DNA from: Streptantibioticus rubrisoli
Lineage (GTDB): Bacteria > Actinomycetota > Actinomycetes > Streptomycetales > Streptomycetaceae
DNA length: 64,000 nucleotides
NCBI RefSeq assembly: GCF_024436055.1
Contig: NZ_JANFNH010000002.1
Coordinates: 291,824-355,823, forward strand
Direction: 5' to 3'
A program made the translations under genes and the position numbers. A model generated the notes under the pieces. The model ran no database searches and had not been told where the DNA came from. It was given only the letters and a program-made list of their open reading frames with translations. Below, piece after piece: positions 7,912-17,011 of this stretch. The number at the start of each line of letters is the position of its first letter. The stretch's first letter is position 1.

Positions 7912-8319
7912 TCACCCGGCGGCGTCTGATCTCGGCGGGGTGCCGAGATGCCGTCCGGCGCGCTTGACCAACAGCGACATCTCGTAGCCGAGTTGGCCGA
8001 CATCGGTCCCCGCGTCGCACAGCACGGCCAGACAACTGCCCGCTCCCGCCGGGGTGACGAAGAGGTAGGCGTCCTCCAGCATGACCATGGTCTGCCGCAT
8101 CCCACCCGCGCGGAACTGCTCACCAACCGCCTTGGCCAGGCTGTTGAAGCCGGAGCACAGCGCCGCCAGATGCTCGATGTCCGCCCGCGCCAGGCCCTGC
8201 GACGACGCGGTGGGCAGCCCGTCGGAGGAGAGCAGTACGGCCTGCCGCACCTCGCTGGTGCGGGCCACCAGGTCCTCCAGCAGCCAGTCGAGACCGCGGT
8301 TGTGGTCGGTCGCGGTCAT
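7912..8319 (-). CDS. cvnB: Conservon protein CvnB (roadblock/LC7)
   Basis: 135 residues forming one roadblock/LC7 domain: LDWLLEDLVARTSEVRQAVL, LSSDGLPTASSQGL, a gap helix with HLAALCSGFNSLAKAVGEQF, and strands MVMLEDAYLFVTPAGAGSCL. In conservons this protein is thought to bridge the sensor kinase and the GTPase, like MglB with MglA. The start ATG overlaps the end of cvnA by four bases (ATGA) and the end touches cvnC, so the three are one operon. The protein looks intact. Confidence 0.93.
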   Translation of the reverse strand: MTATDHNRGLDWLLEDLVARTSEVRQAVLLSSDGLPTASSQGLARADIEHLAALCSGFNSLAKAVGEQFRAGGMRQTMVMLEDAYLFVTPAGAGSCLAVLCDAGTDVGQLGYEMSLLVKRAGRHLGTPPRSDAAG

Positions 8320-10553
8320 CGGGCGTTCCCTTCCTCGGTTTCGGTGGCGTCGGGTGCCGCGCGACCCGGCGGTTCGTCGGTGCCAGCCGCTCGGCCCCTG
8401 GCGAGTCCACGCTGGAACGAGCCGAAGATCGCGCCGAGTTGCTCGGGGCTGACCTCATCGCCGGTGTCCACCGCGGCCGTTGGCGGCTGGCCGCTCAACT
8501 GCGCGGTGAGGCTGGCCTGGCGGACCCGACGGGGGAGGCCGGAGGAGGACTGCGCGGCGGTGACGGGAGCCTGGGCCGCTGGGGCGGTGGCGGGGACCTG
8601 GCGGTCACGGGCGGGCAAGGCCGCCGCGGAGGCGGCCGCTGCGCCGCCGCCCTGCTCAGGCTCGGCGAGAACGGCCGTGGGCAGCAGTACCACGGCCGTG
8701 CAGCCGCCGTACGGCGAGCGGCACAGCGTCACCTCGATGCCGTGCCGTCGCGCCAGCCGACTGACCACGAACAGTCCCAGCCGCTCGGTCTGGGCGAGAT
8801 CGAAGTCCTGCGTTCCGCTCAACGTGCGGTTCGCCTCGGCGAGTTCCTCCGCCTCCATGCCCAGGCCGCAGTCGTCGATCTCCAGCACGAAGCCGTGTGC
8901 GGCGTGGCTGGCCCGCATGGTGACCTCGGTGTGCGGGGGCGAGAACGAGGTGGCGTTCTCCACGAGTTCGGCCACCAGGTGGATGACGTCCGCCACCGCC
9001 TCGGCGGCGATGCCGACCTTGGCCATCGGCGGCACCACGACCCGCTCGTACTCCTCGACCTCGCCGACCGCCGCGCCGACCACCTCCACCACCGGGACCG
9101 GTTTGCGCCACATCCGGCCGGGCGCCGCGCCGGAGAGGATGATCAGGCCCTCCGCGTGGCGCCGCATCCGGGTGGTGAGATGGTCGACGCGGAACAGGTC
9201 CGCCAGCTCGTCGGGGTCGGTGGTGCGCCGTTCCATGGCGTCGACCAGCTTCAACTGCCGGTGTACCAGGGCCTGGCTGCGCCGGGCGATGTTCAGGAAC
9301 ACCGCGGAGACCCCGCGGCGCATCCGGGCCTGCTCGACCGCCGCCTCGATCGCCGCCCGGCGCGCCTCGTTGAACGCCCGCCCGACCTGGCCGATCTCGT
9401 CCCGGCCGAAGGACAGCTCGGGCGCCTCGGCCATGGCGTCGACCGGCTCACCGGTGCCCAGGCGGCGCACCACGTCCGGCAGTTGGCGGGACGCCAGCCG
9501 GTCGGCGGCGTCCCGCAGGCTCACCAGACGGCCGGAGATCCGGCGGCCGGTGCGCACGGAGAACCACACCGAGCCCCCCACGGCCAGCAGCCCGACCCCA
9601 CCGGCGATCCCGGCCCGTACCAACTGGCTCTCGGCGAAACTCCGGCCGTGGGCCGCCGAGTTACGGGCGGCGTCGGAGCAGGTGAGCATGTAGCCGTGCA
9701 CCGCGTCGTCCATGGTCGCCCGCCAACCGGCCACGCGTGGCAGCCCGTGCGGGCCACCGCGCAGCACCGCGTCCTCGGCGCCGACCAGCGCGGTGTACGC
9801 GCGGCTGCGCGCGAAACCCTCGAACAACGCCTGGGAGTCGGAGGGCAGCGCCGCCACATAGGTCTGGAAGAACACCCGGCGGGCCGCCACGGTGTCCGCG
9901 AAGGCACGGTACTGGTCGGCGGTGAAACCGCCTGCGGCGCGGGCCGCCGTGCCCATCGCGTCCTCGCGGGAGACGAACTCGCGGTCCCGTACGAGTTCGA
10001 TGACCGTCTGCGCCTCCCGGGCCAACTGCCCGGCCTGTAGCGCGGTGAGCGCGGACTCCACCTGGAAGGACGGCTCGACCATCGCGGTGTACGCGTCGAT
10101 CGCCTGGCTCCAGGACAGTTGGCGGGCGGCGACCCGGCGGCGCAGCGGGTCGAGCTGGTCGGTGGCCCGCAGCATGTCCGCCAGCCGGTCGCGCTGCGCG
10201 ACGGTGAGGTCGCCCCGTCTGCCGGGATCGGTGATGGCGGTGCGCATGGCGCGTACGGCTTCGTCGGTGGCGTGCTGCTGGGCGGTGAGCGCGGCCAGGG
10301 TCCCTCCGGCGCCGCGGGACGCCAGGTACTCGGCGGCGTCCCGGCGCTCGATCTGTATCTGGCCGGTGGCGGTGTCCACCGGGGTGCCGAAGTGGTCGTA
10401 GACGCCCTCCAGCCGGATCAGGGCGCGCAGGTCGCTGGTCATGGACAGCATCGCGAAGGACCACAGCCCCATCAGGCTGATGACCGGAACCAGGGCCAGA
10501 CCGATCATCCTCGTGCGAATCGTGGGACCGCCGAGGCGCAGTCGCATGGTCAT
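8316..10553 (-). CDS. cvnA: Conservon sensor histidine-kinase-like protein CvnA
   Basis: 745 residues. A transmembrane segment near residues 15-37 is followed by a large extracytoplasmic NIT-type (nitrate/nitrite sensing) region to about residue 310. A second membrane segment (AGIAGGVGLLAVGGSVWF), a HAMP region (GRRISGRLVSLRDAADRLA) and a HATPase domain with N-box ELVENATSFSPP and G-box DDCGLGM follow. The C-terminal 120 residues are a low-complexity tail. CvnA proteins perceive an unknown signal and pass it to CvnB-D. There is no canonical phosphoacceptor H-box, as usual for this group. The gene leads the cvnABC operon; no regulatory motif is evident in the 145 bp upstream. Confidence 0.93.
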   Translation of the reverse strand: MTMRLRLGGPTIRTRMIGLALVPVISLMGLWSFAMLSMTSDLRALIRLEGVYDHFGTPVDTATGQIQIERRDAAEYLASRGAGGTLAALTAQQHATDEAVRAMRTAITDPGRRGDLTVAQRDRLADMLRATDQLDPLRRRVAARQLSWSQAIDAYTAMVEPSFQVESALTALQAGQLAREAQTVIELVRDREFVSREDAMGTAARAAGGFTADQYRAFADTVAARRVFFQTYVAALPSDSQALFEGFARSRAYTALVGAEDAVLRGGPHGLPRVAGWRATMDDAVHGYMLTCSDAARNSAAHGRSFAESQLVRAGIAGGVGLLAVGGSVWFSVRTGRRISGRLVSLRDAADRLASRQLPDVVRRLGTGEPVDAMAEAPELSFGRDEIGQVGRAFNEARRAAIEAAVEQARMRRGVSAVFLNIARRSQALVHRQLKLVDAMERRTTDPDELADLFRVDHLTTRMRRHAEGLIILSGAAPGRMWRKPVPVVEVVGAAVGEVEEYERVVVPPMAKVGIAAEAVADVIHLVAELVENATSFSPPHTEVTMRASHAAHGFVLEIDDCGLGMEAEELAEANRTLSGTQDFDLAQTERLGLFVVSRLARRHGIEVTLCRSPYGGCTAVVLLPTAVLAEPEQGGGAAAASAAALPARDRQVPATAPAAQAPVTAAQSSSGLPRRVRQASLTAQLSGQPPTAAVDTGDEVSPEQLGAIFGSFQRGLARGRAAGTDEPPGRAAPDATETEEGNAR

Positions 10554-10697
10554 TCCTCTGGGACGCTGAGTTGCACATGGCCGGGCAGTTGCCCGCCGAG
10601 GCCCCGAACGCGCTGGCCCGAGACTCGACCGGCAGAACCGTACCGGGCGGCAGGCCGGAAATTGCCCGTCGTTGACCGAAACTTTGTGCCGATCAGG

Positions 10698-11801
10698 TCA
10701 CATGCCAACGCTTTCTGACGTCCGGGTACGGCTGAGGGCGAGCACCGCCATGTCGTCGGCGTGCCGCTCGCCGGTCCACGCGTCGACGTCCCGTACCAGC
10801 ACGTCGATGGTCCGCCGTGGCTCCTCGAACGGGCCGAGACCGGCCAGGCGCAGCGCCGGGTCGTAGAAGCTCCCGGCCCGGTCCCGGGCCTCGGTCACCC
10901 CGTCGGTGACCAGCAGCAGCGTCGCATCGGCCGGGAAGGGGAAGGTGTCCGCGGCCGATCGACGCGCGTCCAACGCGCCCATGCGCAGCGGGAGATCGGG
11001 TTCGGTCGCCTCCAACGTGCGTACCGCGCCGTCCTCGTGCAGCAGGTACGGAGAGGGATGGCCGCGGTTGAGCAGCCGTACCGCGCCGCCTTCCAGGTCG
11101 AGTTCGCCGACCAGCGCGGTGGCGAAGCCCTCCACCCGCTCCTCCCCCTCGTGCCGCCGCGCCTCCCTGAGCAGGGCGTGCTCCAGCCGCCCGGCCAGCT
11201 CCACCAGGTCGGCCGCCTGCTCGGCGGCCTCCCGGAACGCGCCCAGCAGCACCGAGACGGCGCGCACCGCCTCCAGGCCCTTGCCGCGCACGTCCGCGAT
11301 CAACAGCCGGATCCCGTACGGCGTTTCCTCCACGGCGTAGGCGTCGCCGCCGATCCGGGCCTCGCTCTGCGCCGCCCGGTACCGAGCGGCCACCGACAAC
11401 GGCCCGAGCCGGGACGGCGGATCGGGCAGCAGCGCGCGCTGGGCGGCCTCGGCCACCGTGCTCACCACCGCAAGTCGTTGCCCGTAGCGGGAGATCATTC
11501 GGTTCACCTCAAGGCCGACCAGGGCCCCGATGATGACGTTCCCGGCCTCCACCCCACCGTGCAGCGGACCGAACGTGCCCTGCCGGAAGGTCCACCACAA
11601 GATGGCCACCACCATGGCCGCCGCCACCGCCACCGTGCGCCGCAGCGGAAGCGTGGCCCCAGCCGCCACACACGCCACCGCCACCAGCGGCCCGCCCGAG
11701 TACTGGATCGGCGTCACCAGGTCGAAGACGACCCCCACGCCGATCAGTGCGGTGGGCGCCCACCGCACCAGGCCCAGCCATGTGTCGACGGTGGGGTCCA
11801 T
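10698..11801 (-). CDS. Membrane-bound PP2C-type (SpoIIE-like) protein phosphatase
   Basis: 367 residues: three or four membrane helices (about residues 13-95), then a SpoIIE-type PPM phosphatase domain with the metal-binding acidic motifs RIGGDAYAVEE, LLIADVRGKGLEA, LLLVTDGVTEARD and the final HADDMAVLAL. Such proteins dephosphorylate anti-anti-sigma factors in partner-switching cascades, or relatives of these. It lacks a PAS or GAF sensor, so the membrane part may sense the signal. It is read in the same direction as the conservon but 145 bp upstream of it. A second phosphatase of the same plan lies at 36546-37697. Confidence 0.88.
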   Translation of the reverse strand: MDPTVDTWLGLVRWAPTALIGVGVVFDLVTPIQYSGGPLVAVACVAAGATLPLRRTVAVAAAMVVAILWWTFRQGTFGPLHGGVEAGNVIIGALVGLEVNRMISRYGQRLAVVSTVAEAAQRALLPDPPSRLGPLSVAARYRAAQSEARIGGDAYAVEETPYGIRLLIADVRGKGLEAVRAVSVLLGAFREAAEQAADLVELAGRLEHALLREARRHEGEERVEGFATALVGELDLEGGAVRLLNRGHPSPYLLHEDGAVRTLEATEPDLPLRMGALDARRSAADTFPFPADATLLLVTDGVTEARDRAGSFYDPALRLAGLGPFEEPRRTIDVLVRDVDAWTGERHADDMAVLALSRTRTSESVGM

Positions 11802-11808
11802 CAGCCGC

Positions 11809-14800
11809 TCAGAGCACGGTCGGGTCGGTGGCGTCAGACGGTGCGCAGCAGGCCTCGCGGCGCAGTTGGGTGCTGACCGCCAGCCAGGCCGACTCGTCCA
11901 CGCGGTGCGGCTCGGAGTGGTCCGCGTTGTGGTCCGCGCTGAACGCGTTCACCAGGTCCGCCTGCCGGTGCACCACACCGTCGCGCAACACCATGGTGGT
12001 GCGTACCAGATGGGCGAAGTCCTGGAACGGGTTGCCGTCGATCACCGTCAGGTCGGCGAGCTTGCCCGGCTCCACCGTGCCGAGGTCGTCGCTGACCCCG
12101 AACATCCGCGCGGGGGCCGCGGTGGCGGTGCGCAGCGTCTGCGCCACGGTCAGCCCGCCGAAGCGGTGCAGCGCGCGCAGCGCCAGGTGCAGATGGATCC
12201 CGTACGGGACGAGCCCGGCGTCGGTGCCGACCGCGAGGTTGGCGTGCTCGGCGACGAGCCGTTGATAGATCTCCATCTCCCGCCGCAGCGCGATCAGTTG
12301 GTCGTCGTGGGGCGGTTTGTCGGCGGTGTTGCGGACCAACGCCGCGTCCCAGCGTGGCATCAGCGTGCTCACCCGCGGGTCGTCGGCCAGGTACGGGTCG
12401 GCGCCGAGCAGCGGGGACGCGGTGAACGGGGTGACGATGATATGGAACTCGGCGTCCCGGTAGACCTCGTCGATGTCCTGGTAGCAGCGCCGGGTGGGGG
12501 AGAGCGCGTGCCCGTACTCCAGCCGCTGGGTGGCGTGCAGATGGGTGGTGAGGTCGTGGCCGAGCCCCAGCCCGGGTGAGCACAGGTGGCCGCCGGTGCG
12601 CACGCCCAGGACCTCGTGGGCGGTACGGGCCGCCTCCGCCATGATCCAGGCGGACGCCCTGACGTACGTCTTGACGAAGTCGTAGTCCAGCGCGACGGCA
12701 CGTTGCAGACTGCGCCGCACCCCGTCGGCGGTGCGGTGCGCCCGGTCGTGGTTGGACGCCACCCGGCTGCCGTCGATCAACTCGCCGGTGGCGAACTGGC
12801 GCGGCCCGTTCATCGTACCGGCCGCCACCGACTCGCGCACCCGCACCGACTCGTAGGCCAGGCCGCCCATGAAGACGCAACTGGTGATGCCGTAGGCGAG
12901 CATCAGATGGTTCTGCCGCCCCCCGTAGCAGAACTGCCACGGGTGGATGTGGGCGTCCCACAGTCCGGGGATCACGGTGCTGTCGGAGGCGTCGACGTGG
13001 TGTTCCCCGCGGCCTGCGGCGCCCCGGCGGTGGGGTTCGATCGCGCTGATCCGGTTGCCGGTGATGACGATGTCCATGTCCTTGCGGACGCGCTCGCCGG
13101 TGCCGTCCCACAACCGTCCGGCGTGCACCCGGGTCACCAGGGTGCGTGGCGGCAGTCGTCGACCCCACTGCAGTGGAACGGGAACGGTGCGCCGCCCGGT
13201 GCCGTCCCGGCGGATCAGCCGCAGCTTGCCGTTGGACAGGTACAGCAGCGTCTTGGAGTCGCCCGCCCAGGAGGGGTGGTCGGCAGGCTCGTCGGTCAGC
13301 CGCCTCGGCGGGCCGCTGGGCTCGCCGTTCGACCTGACGGGCACCACCCACAGCGCGGACTCCATGATGACCGCCATCCAGGCGCCGTCCGGTGACCAGA
13401 CCGGTCCGCTGTCACCGCGGTCGGACAGCGAGGAGTGCGGCAGCGGCAGATGCGAAGTGCAGTCGCCGGTACGGGTGTCGAGGACACGGATGTGGTTGTA
13501 GCCCTCGCGGAAGCGGTAGTTGAGCCGGTTGCGGTCGCAGAACGCGAGGTACCGCCCGTCCGGGGACCAACTGGGCCGCCCGGGCAGGCCGCCGCCGTGC
13601 AGCGAGGAGGCCAGGGCGCGCTCGACGCCGCTGCGCAGGTCGCGGACGATGAGCTTGCCGGTGACGTCCTGGCAGGCCAGCTGGGTGCCGTCGGGGGAGA
13701 GCGCGGGGTTGAGCCGTCCGCCGGTGGCCAGCACGGAGTCGCTCCGGTCGGCCAGCGATCTGCGGTGCACGGCGAAGTGCCCGTCGCCGTCGTACGCGTA
13801 CAGGACGCTGCCGCCGTCCCTGGACCAGGACGGCATCTGCAGATAGCGGGACGGCTCGGCCTGGGCGAGCTTGCGGGGGCGCCCGCCGATCGGCATCAGC
13901 CACAGGGCGTTGAGCGCCACGAAGACCACCGACCGCCCGTCCGGGGACAGCGCCGGTAGGTGGATGCCGCGCACCGGGGACAAGGCGGTGGAGTCGAAGT
14001 CGTACCGCTTGGGGCGGTAGCGCGGTCGGGGCACGTCCAGGCGCGCGGTGAACGGGATCTCCTCGGCGGTGTCGGACCGCGATCCGGTGGAGCGCACCTT
14101 GACCCGGCCGTCGGCCACGTAGAACAACTCGCCGTCGGCCGACCAGCAGGCGGGCTGCGGGGAGACGTCCTCACCGTCGCTGACCGTGAGGCCGTCCACC
14201 TTCAGCGTCGAGGTGCGCGAACCGGTGGGCAGCGGACCGGGGTCGAGGTAGGCGTACGCGACCCGGCCGTCGGCGGACACCGCAGGGCCGCAGACCGCGC
14301 CGTCGCGGACCCTGTGCACCACGGTGACCTTGCCGCCACCGGCGGGCACCGAGGCGATGATCCGGCCGTTCTCCTTGGTGCCGCCGTTCGAGTGCTCGGC
14401 GCGCACGAAGACCACCTTGCTGCCGTCGGGGTGCCAGGCCGGGTCGTAGTCCTCGTGCGATCCGTGGGTGAGCCGGTGGAGTTCACCGGTGTCCGCGTCG
14501 ACCAACCAGATGCTGTACGAGCTGCCGACGACGTCGTCTCCGCCGCGCTCCGAGGAGAACGCGATCCACCGGCTGTCCGGCGACCAGGACACCCCCCGGT
14601 CGTCCCAGGGCCCGTCGGTGAGCTGGCGCAGCCCGGAGCCGTCCGGCGCCATGGTCCACACATGGAAGCCGCCGCCCCGGTAGGCGCAGAACGCGATCCG
14701 CGACCCGTCCGGCGACCACGCCGGACGGGTGGGCTCCAGGTCGACCGGCGTCAGCGGCTTCGCCGTACCGCCCTGCCGGGGCAGCGACCACAGCACCCCC

Positions 14801-15006
14801 TGGACCTCGAGTACCAGTTGCTCCCCGTCGGGGGAGACGGTCACGCAGGCGTTGGTGCCGCCGGTGAAGGTGACCGTCCTGGTGGTGGCCGTCCCCGGTG
14901 CCGCCTCGGGGGCGGCGGCCGTCGTCGGGGCGAGAGCGGCGACGCCCGCTCCGGTACTCGTCAGGGCTGCCGCTCTTACGAAACCTCGTCGGGTCAGGTG
15001 GTCCAC
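11809..15006 (-). CDS. Tat-exported TolB-like beta-propeller / amidohydrolase fusion
   Basis: 1065 residues from GTG 15006 (AAGGAA upstream). The N-terminus HLTRRGFVRAAALTSTGAGV is a twin-arginine signal, so the enzyme is exported folded. Residues 45-650 carry many PD40 propeller repeats of the form SPDG(S/R)xIAFxxxR. The last 400 residues are an amidohydrolase domain: PGLWDAHIHPW (metal HxH), later GGHLCSP and AVGTDAGLVPYGIHLHLAL, ending in GKLADLTVIDGNPFQD, close to imidazolonepropionase-like prolidases. It probably hydrolyses a cyclic amide or peptide outside the cell, the propeller gating the substrate. It is 8 bp upstream of the PP2C gene and may be cotranscribed with it. The substrate is unknown. 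Confidence 0.88.
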   Translation of the reverse strand: MDHLTRRGFVRAAALTSTGAGVAALAPTTAAAPEAAPGTATTRTVTFTGGTNACVTVSPDGEQLVLEVQGVLWSLPRQGGTAKPLTPVDLEPTRPAWSPDGSRIAFCAYRGGGFHVWTMAPDGSGLRQLTDGPWDDRGVSWSPDSRWIAFSSERGGDDVVGSSYSIWLVDADTGELHRLTHGSHEDYDPAWHPDGSKVVFVRAEHSNGGTKENGRIIASVPAGGGKVTVVHRVRDGAVCGPAVSADGRVAYAYLDPGPLPTGSRTSTLKVDGLTVSDGEDVSPQPACWSADGELFYVADGRVKVRSTGSRSDTAEEIPFTARLDVPRPRYRPKRYDFDSTALSPVRGIHLPALSPDGRSVVFVALNALWLMPIGGRPRKLAQAEPSRYLQMPSWSRDGGSVLYAYDGDGHFAVHRRSLADRSDSVLATGGRLNPALSPDGTQLACQDVTGKLIVRDLRSGVERALASSLHGGGLPGRPSWSPDGRYLAFCDRNRLNYRFREGYNHIRVLDTRTGDCTSHLPLPHSSLSDRGDSGPVWSPDGAWMAVIMESALWVVPVRSNGEPSGPPRRLTDEPADHPSWAGDSKTLLYLSNGKLRLIRRDGTGRRTVPVPLQWGRRLPPRTLVTRVHAGRLWDGTGERVRKDMDIVITGNRISAIEPHRRGAAGRGEHHVDASDSTVIPGLWDAHIHPWQFCYGGRQNHLMLAYGITSCVFMGGLAYESVRVRESVAAGTMNGPRQFATGELIDGSRVASNHDRAHRTADGVRRSLQRAVALDYDFVKTYVRASAWIMAEAARTAHEVLGVRTGGHLCSPGLGLGHDLTTHLHATQRLEYGHALSPTRRCYQDIDEVYRDAEFHIIVTPFTASPLLGADPYLADDPRVSTLMPRWDAALVRNTADKPPHDDQLIALRREMEIYQRLVAEHANLAVGTDAGLVPYGIHLHLALRALHRFGGLTVAQTLRTATAAPARMFGVSDDLGTVEPGKLADLTVIDGNPFQDFAHLVRTTMVLRDGVVHRQADLVNAFSADHNADHSEPHRVDESAWLAVSTQLRREACCAPSDATDPTVL

Positions 15007-15153
15007 AAGGGTTCCTTCCGATGTCCCGGTAACAGGCGTTGGCGGCGGTCCACATGACGTATGAAACTGGACGGAAAACCCGATCCCTCCGTTTGAGGAC
15101 GTGTCAGACGGCACAGACAGCCCGAAAGCAGTAGGCGACCCCTCCAACCCCGG

Positions 15154-15432
15154 TCAGCAGTGCGAATCGCCGATCCGGTGTGCGGGCCACCCGGCCGGTT
15201 GGAAGGCCAGCACCGTGTTGTGGCCGCCGAAACCGCGGGAGTTGCTCAGCGCCAGCCCGATCCGCTGCGCGCTGGCGGTGTCCACCACCAGGTCGAGCAC
15301 GCCGGTGCCCGGCTCGGCGCGGCTGAAGTTGGCGATGGGCGGGGCGACTTGGTGCTCCACCGTCAACACGGTCAACGCCGCCTCGATCGCCCCGGCCGCG
15401 CCCATGGTGTGCCCCAGGACGCACTTGCGGAC
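15154..15432 (-). pseudogene. Beta-ketoacyl synthase C-terminal remnant
   Basis: The minus strand encodes KCVLGHTMGAAGAIEAALTV, the second active-site His block of KAS II/FabF enzymes, then NFSRAEPG and ALSNSRGFGGHNTVLAFQP, the conserved C-terminal strand. The roughly 300 residues before it, including the catalytic Cys, are absent; the upstream codons are unrelated Pro/Ala/Arg-rich sequence. It is a truncated ketosynthase whose type (fatty-acid or polyketide) cannot be told. It lies between the amidohydrolase fusion and the DUF4232 gene, in a region with no other biosynthetic gene. Confidence 0.85.
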
Positions 15433-15662
15433 AGCAGGGCACGCAGGCGCTCGTTGGGCTGGCGGCGTGGCGGCATCGGGTCTTCCCGGCGGGGCGGAGG
15501 CGGCGACACCAGTCGAGCGGCCTGGCCGGTCCATTACGGAGCGCCTTCGAGGGGGCACTTGTGGTGAGCGGCGCGCGTCGCGGCCCCGACCGCCCAGCGG
15601 GCACCCGGCCCCGCCGGGCGACCGGTGGGGCCGGGCGACCGGTGGGGCCGGGGCGGGCGCCG

Positions 15663-16199
15663 CTACGCGACGTGGATAGAGCGCGTGAAGGCCGTCACCG
15701 ACAAGTCACCGTTGGTGACGGTGTAGTTGAACGGAATGGTCAGATGGCTGCGGGCGGCGGGCGGCGTCACCTCCAGATAACTGGCGTGCGCCATGCGCGG
15801 GGCGCTGGCGTCCGACCACGCAAGGTCGGCCTCGGCGCTCTGGCCGGGGCGCAGCACGATCGTCCTGGTGCCGGGGTCGGGCACGAAGTAGGTGGCGCCC
15901 CGGTGGGTGCGGGTGGGTACCGGCTCGTGGCGGGCGTTCTCCAGGCCCAGCCCCGGGTACCCGCGCAGCGCGCAGGTGCGGCCCGAGGTGTTCTTCAGCA
16001 CCAGCACCTTTCCCACGTGCGACATACCGACCTGGCTGCCCCGGTCGACGAGCGAGGCGCGCAGGCCGGAGGTGGTGCAGGTGGCGGTGCGCGCGGGCGG
16101 CGCCGCGGAGGCGACGCCGCAGGTGGCCAGGACGGTCCCGGCGGCGAGTGCGATCCCCGCGGTGACCGCGGCCGTCTTGCGAGCGCTGTTCCGCGTCAT
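15663..16199 (-). CDS. Secreted DUF4232 protein
   Basis: 178 residues from ATG 16199 with a good GGAG site. A signal peptide (residues 1-32, ending VASAA) precedes one DUF4232 domain: CTTSGLRASLVD, KVLVLKNTSGRTCALRGYPG and the strand PFNYTVTNGDLSVTAF. Two cysteines are positioned for a disulfide. DUF4232 proteins are common extracytoplasmic proteins of actinomycetes with an immunoglobulin-like fold and no known activity. It stands alone between the ketosynthase remnant and the tyrosine phosphatase. Confidence 0.9.
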   Translation of the reverse strand: MTRNSARKTAAVTAGIALAAGTVLATCGVASAAPPARTATCTTSGLRASLVDRGSQVGMSHVGKVLVLKNTSGRTCALRGYPGLGLENARHEPVPTRTHRGATYFVPDPGTRTIVLRPGQSAEADLAWSDASAPRMAHASYLEVTPPAARSHLTIPFNYTVTNGDLSVTAFTRSIHVA

Positions 16200-16546
16200 C
16201 GGATGGCTCCTTACGGTGTGTTTCGGGTACGGTCGCCGAAGGGGCACCGGGCGCGCGATGCGCCCTGCGGTGCGCGGGCGGCCTCGTCCGTCACTTTGCG
16301 GATGGATCTCGCGGCTGCGACACATGCTGGTAACCGCTGCTCGCCATTGTTCCGGACCGCGCTGAAACGGCGTCAAGCAACGTACTGGCCAAGGCGGTTA
16401 CCCACGTCCGGTGCGCGGCGGGCTTGGCGTACGGTGCACGGACCGTCTCCGTACCGCCCGCTGGGTGGTACCGCGTCTTCGATGGTAGGACGTCCGGCCC
16501 GGATCGGCGCCCGCAGCGCGAAGGACCAGCCCGTATCCTTTCCGAC

Positions 16547-17011
16547 GTGCACATTTGCTTCGTATGCACCGGGAACATCTGCCGCTCGCCGTCCGCCGCG
16601 CTGGTCTTCGCCGAGCACCTGCGCCGGGCGGGGCTGGCCGACGCCGTGCGGATCAGCAGCGCGGGCACCGGTCCCTGGCACGCCGGTGAGCCGATCGACG
16701 CGCGGGCCGGTGCGGCGCTGGCCCGGCGCGGCTATGCCGTCGACCATGTGGCGGCGCAGATCAGCGAGGAGCAGTTGGCCGCCGATCTGCTGCTGGCGCT
16801 GGACACCGGGCATGAGAAGGCGCTGCGGCGACTTGTCGACAAGCCGGAGCGGGTGCGGCTGTTGCGCTGCTTCGACCCGGCCGCCGGTGCGGAGTTGGAC
16901 GTGCCCGACCCGTACTACGGCGGCCCCGAGGGATTCGACGAGGTGCTGGACATGATCGAGGCGGCGATGCCCGGACTGCTCGCCTGGGTGCGCGACCGAC
17001 TCGGCGCATGA
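16547..17011 (+). CDS. Low-molecular-weight protein-tyrosine phosphatase
   Basis: 154 residues starting GTG 16547, chosen because the catalytic loop must lie at the N-terminus. The P-loop CTGNICRSP holds the nucleophile Cys7 and Arg13, and DVPDPYYGG near residue 125 supplies the general acid Asp. The length is that of the family. These enzymes remove phosphate from tyrosine residues; in streptomycetes relatives (PtpA) affect secondary metabolism. Its stop overlaps the start of the following fructosamine-kinase-family gene (ATGA), so the two are coupled. Confidence 0.93.
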   Translation: MHICFVCTGNICRSPSAALVFAEHLRRAGLADAVRISSAGTGPWHAGEPIDARAGAALARRGYAVDHVAAQISEEQLAADLLLALDTGHEKALRRLVDKPERVRLLRCFDPAAGAELDVPDPYYGGPEGFDEVLDMIEAAMPGLLAWVRDRLGA

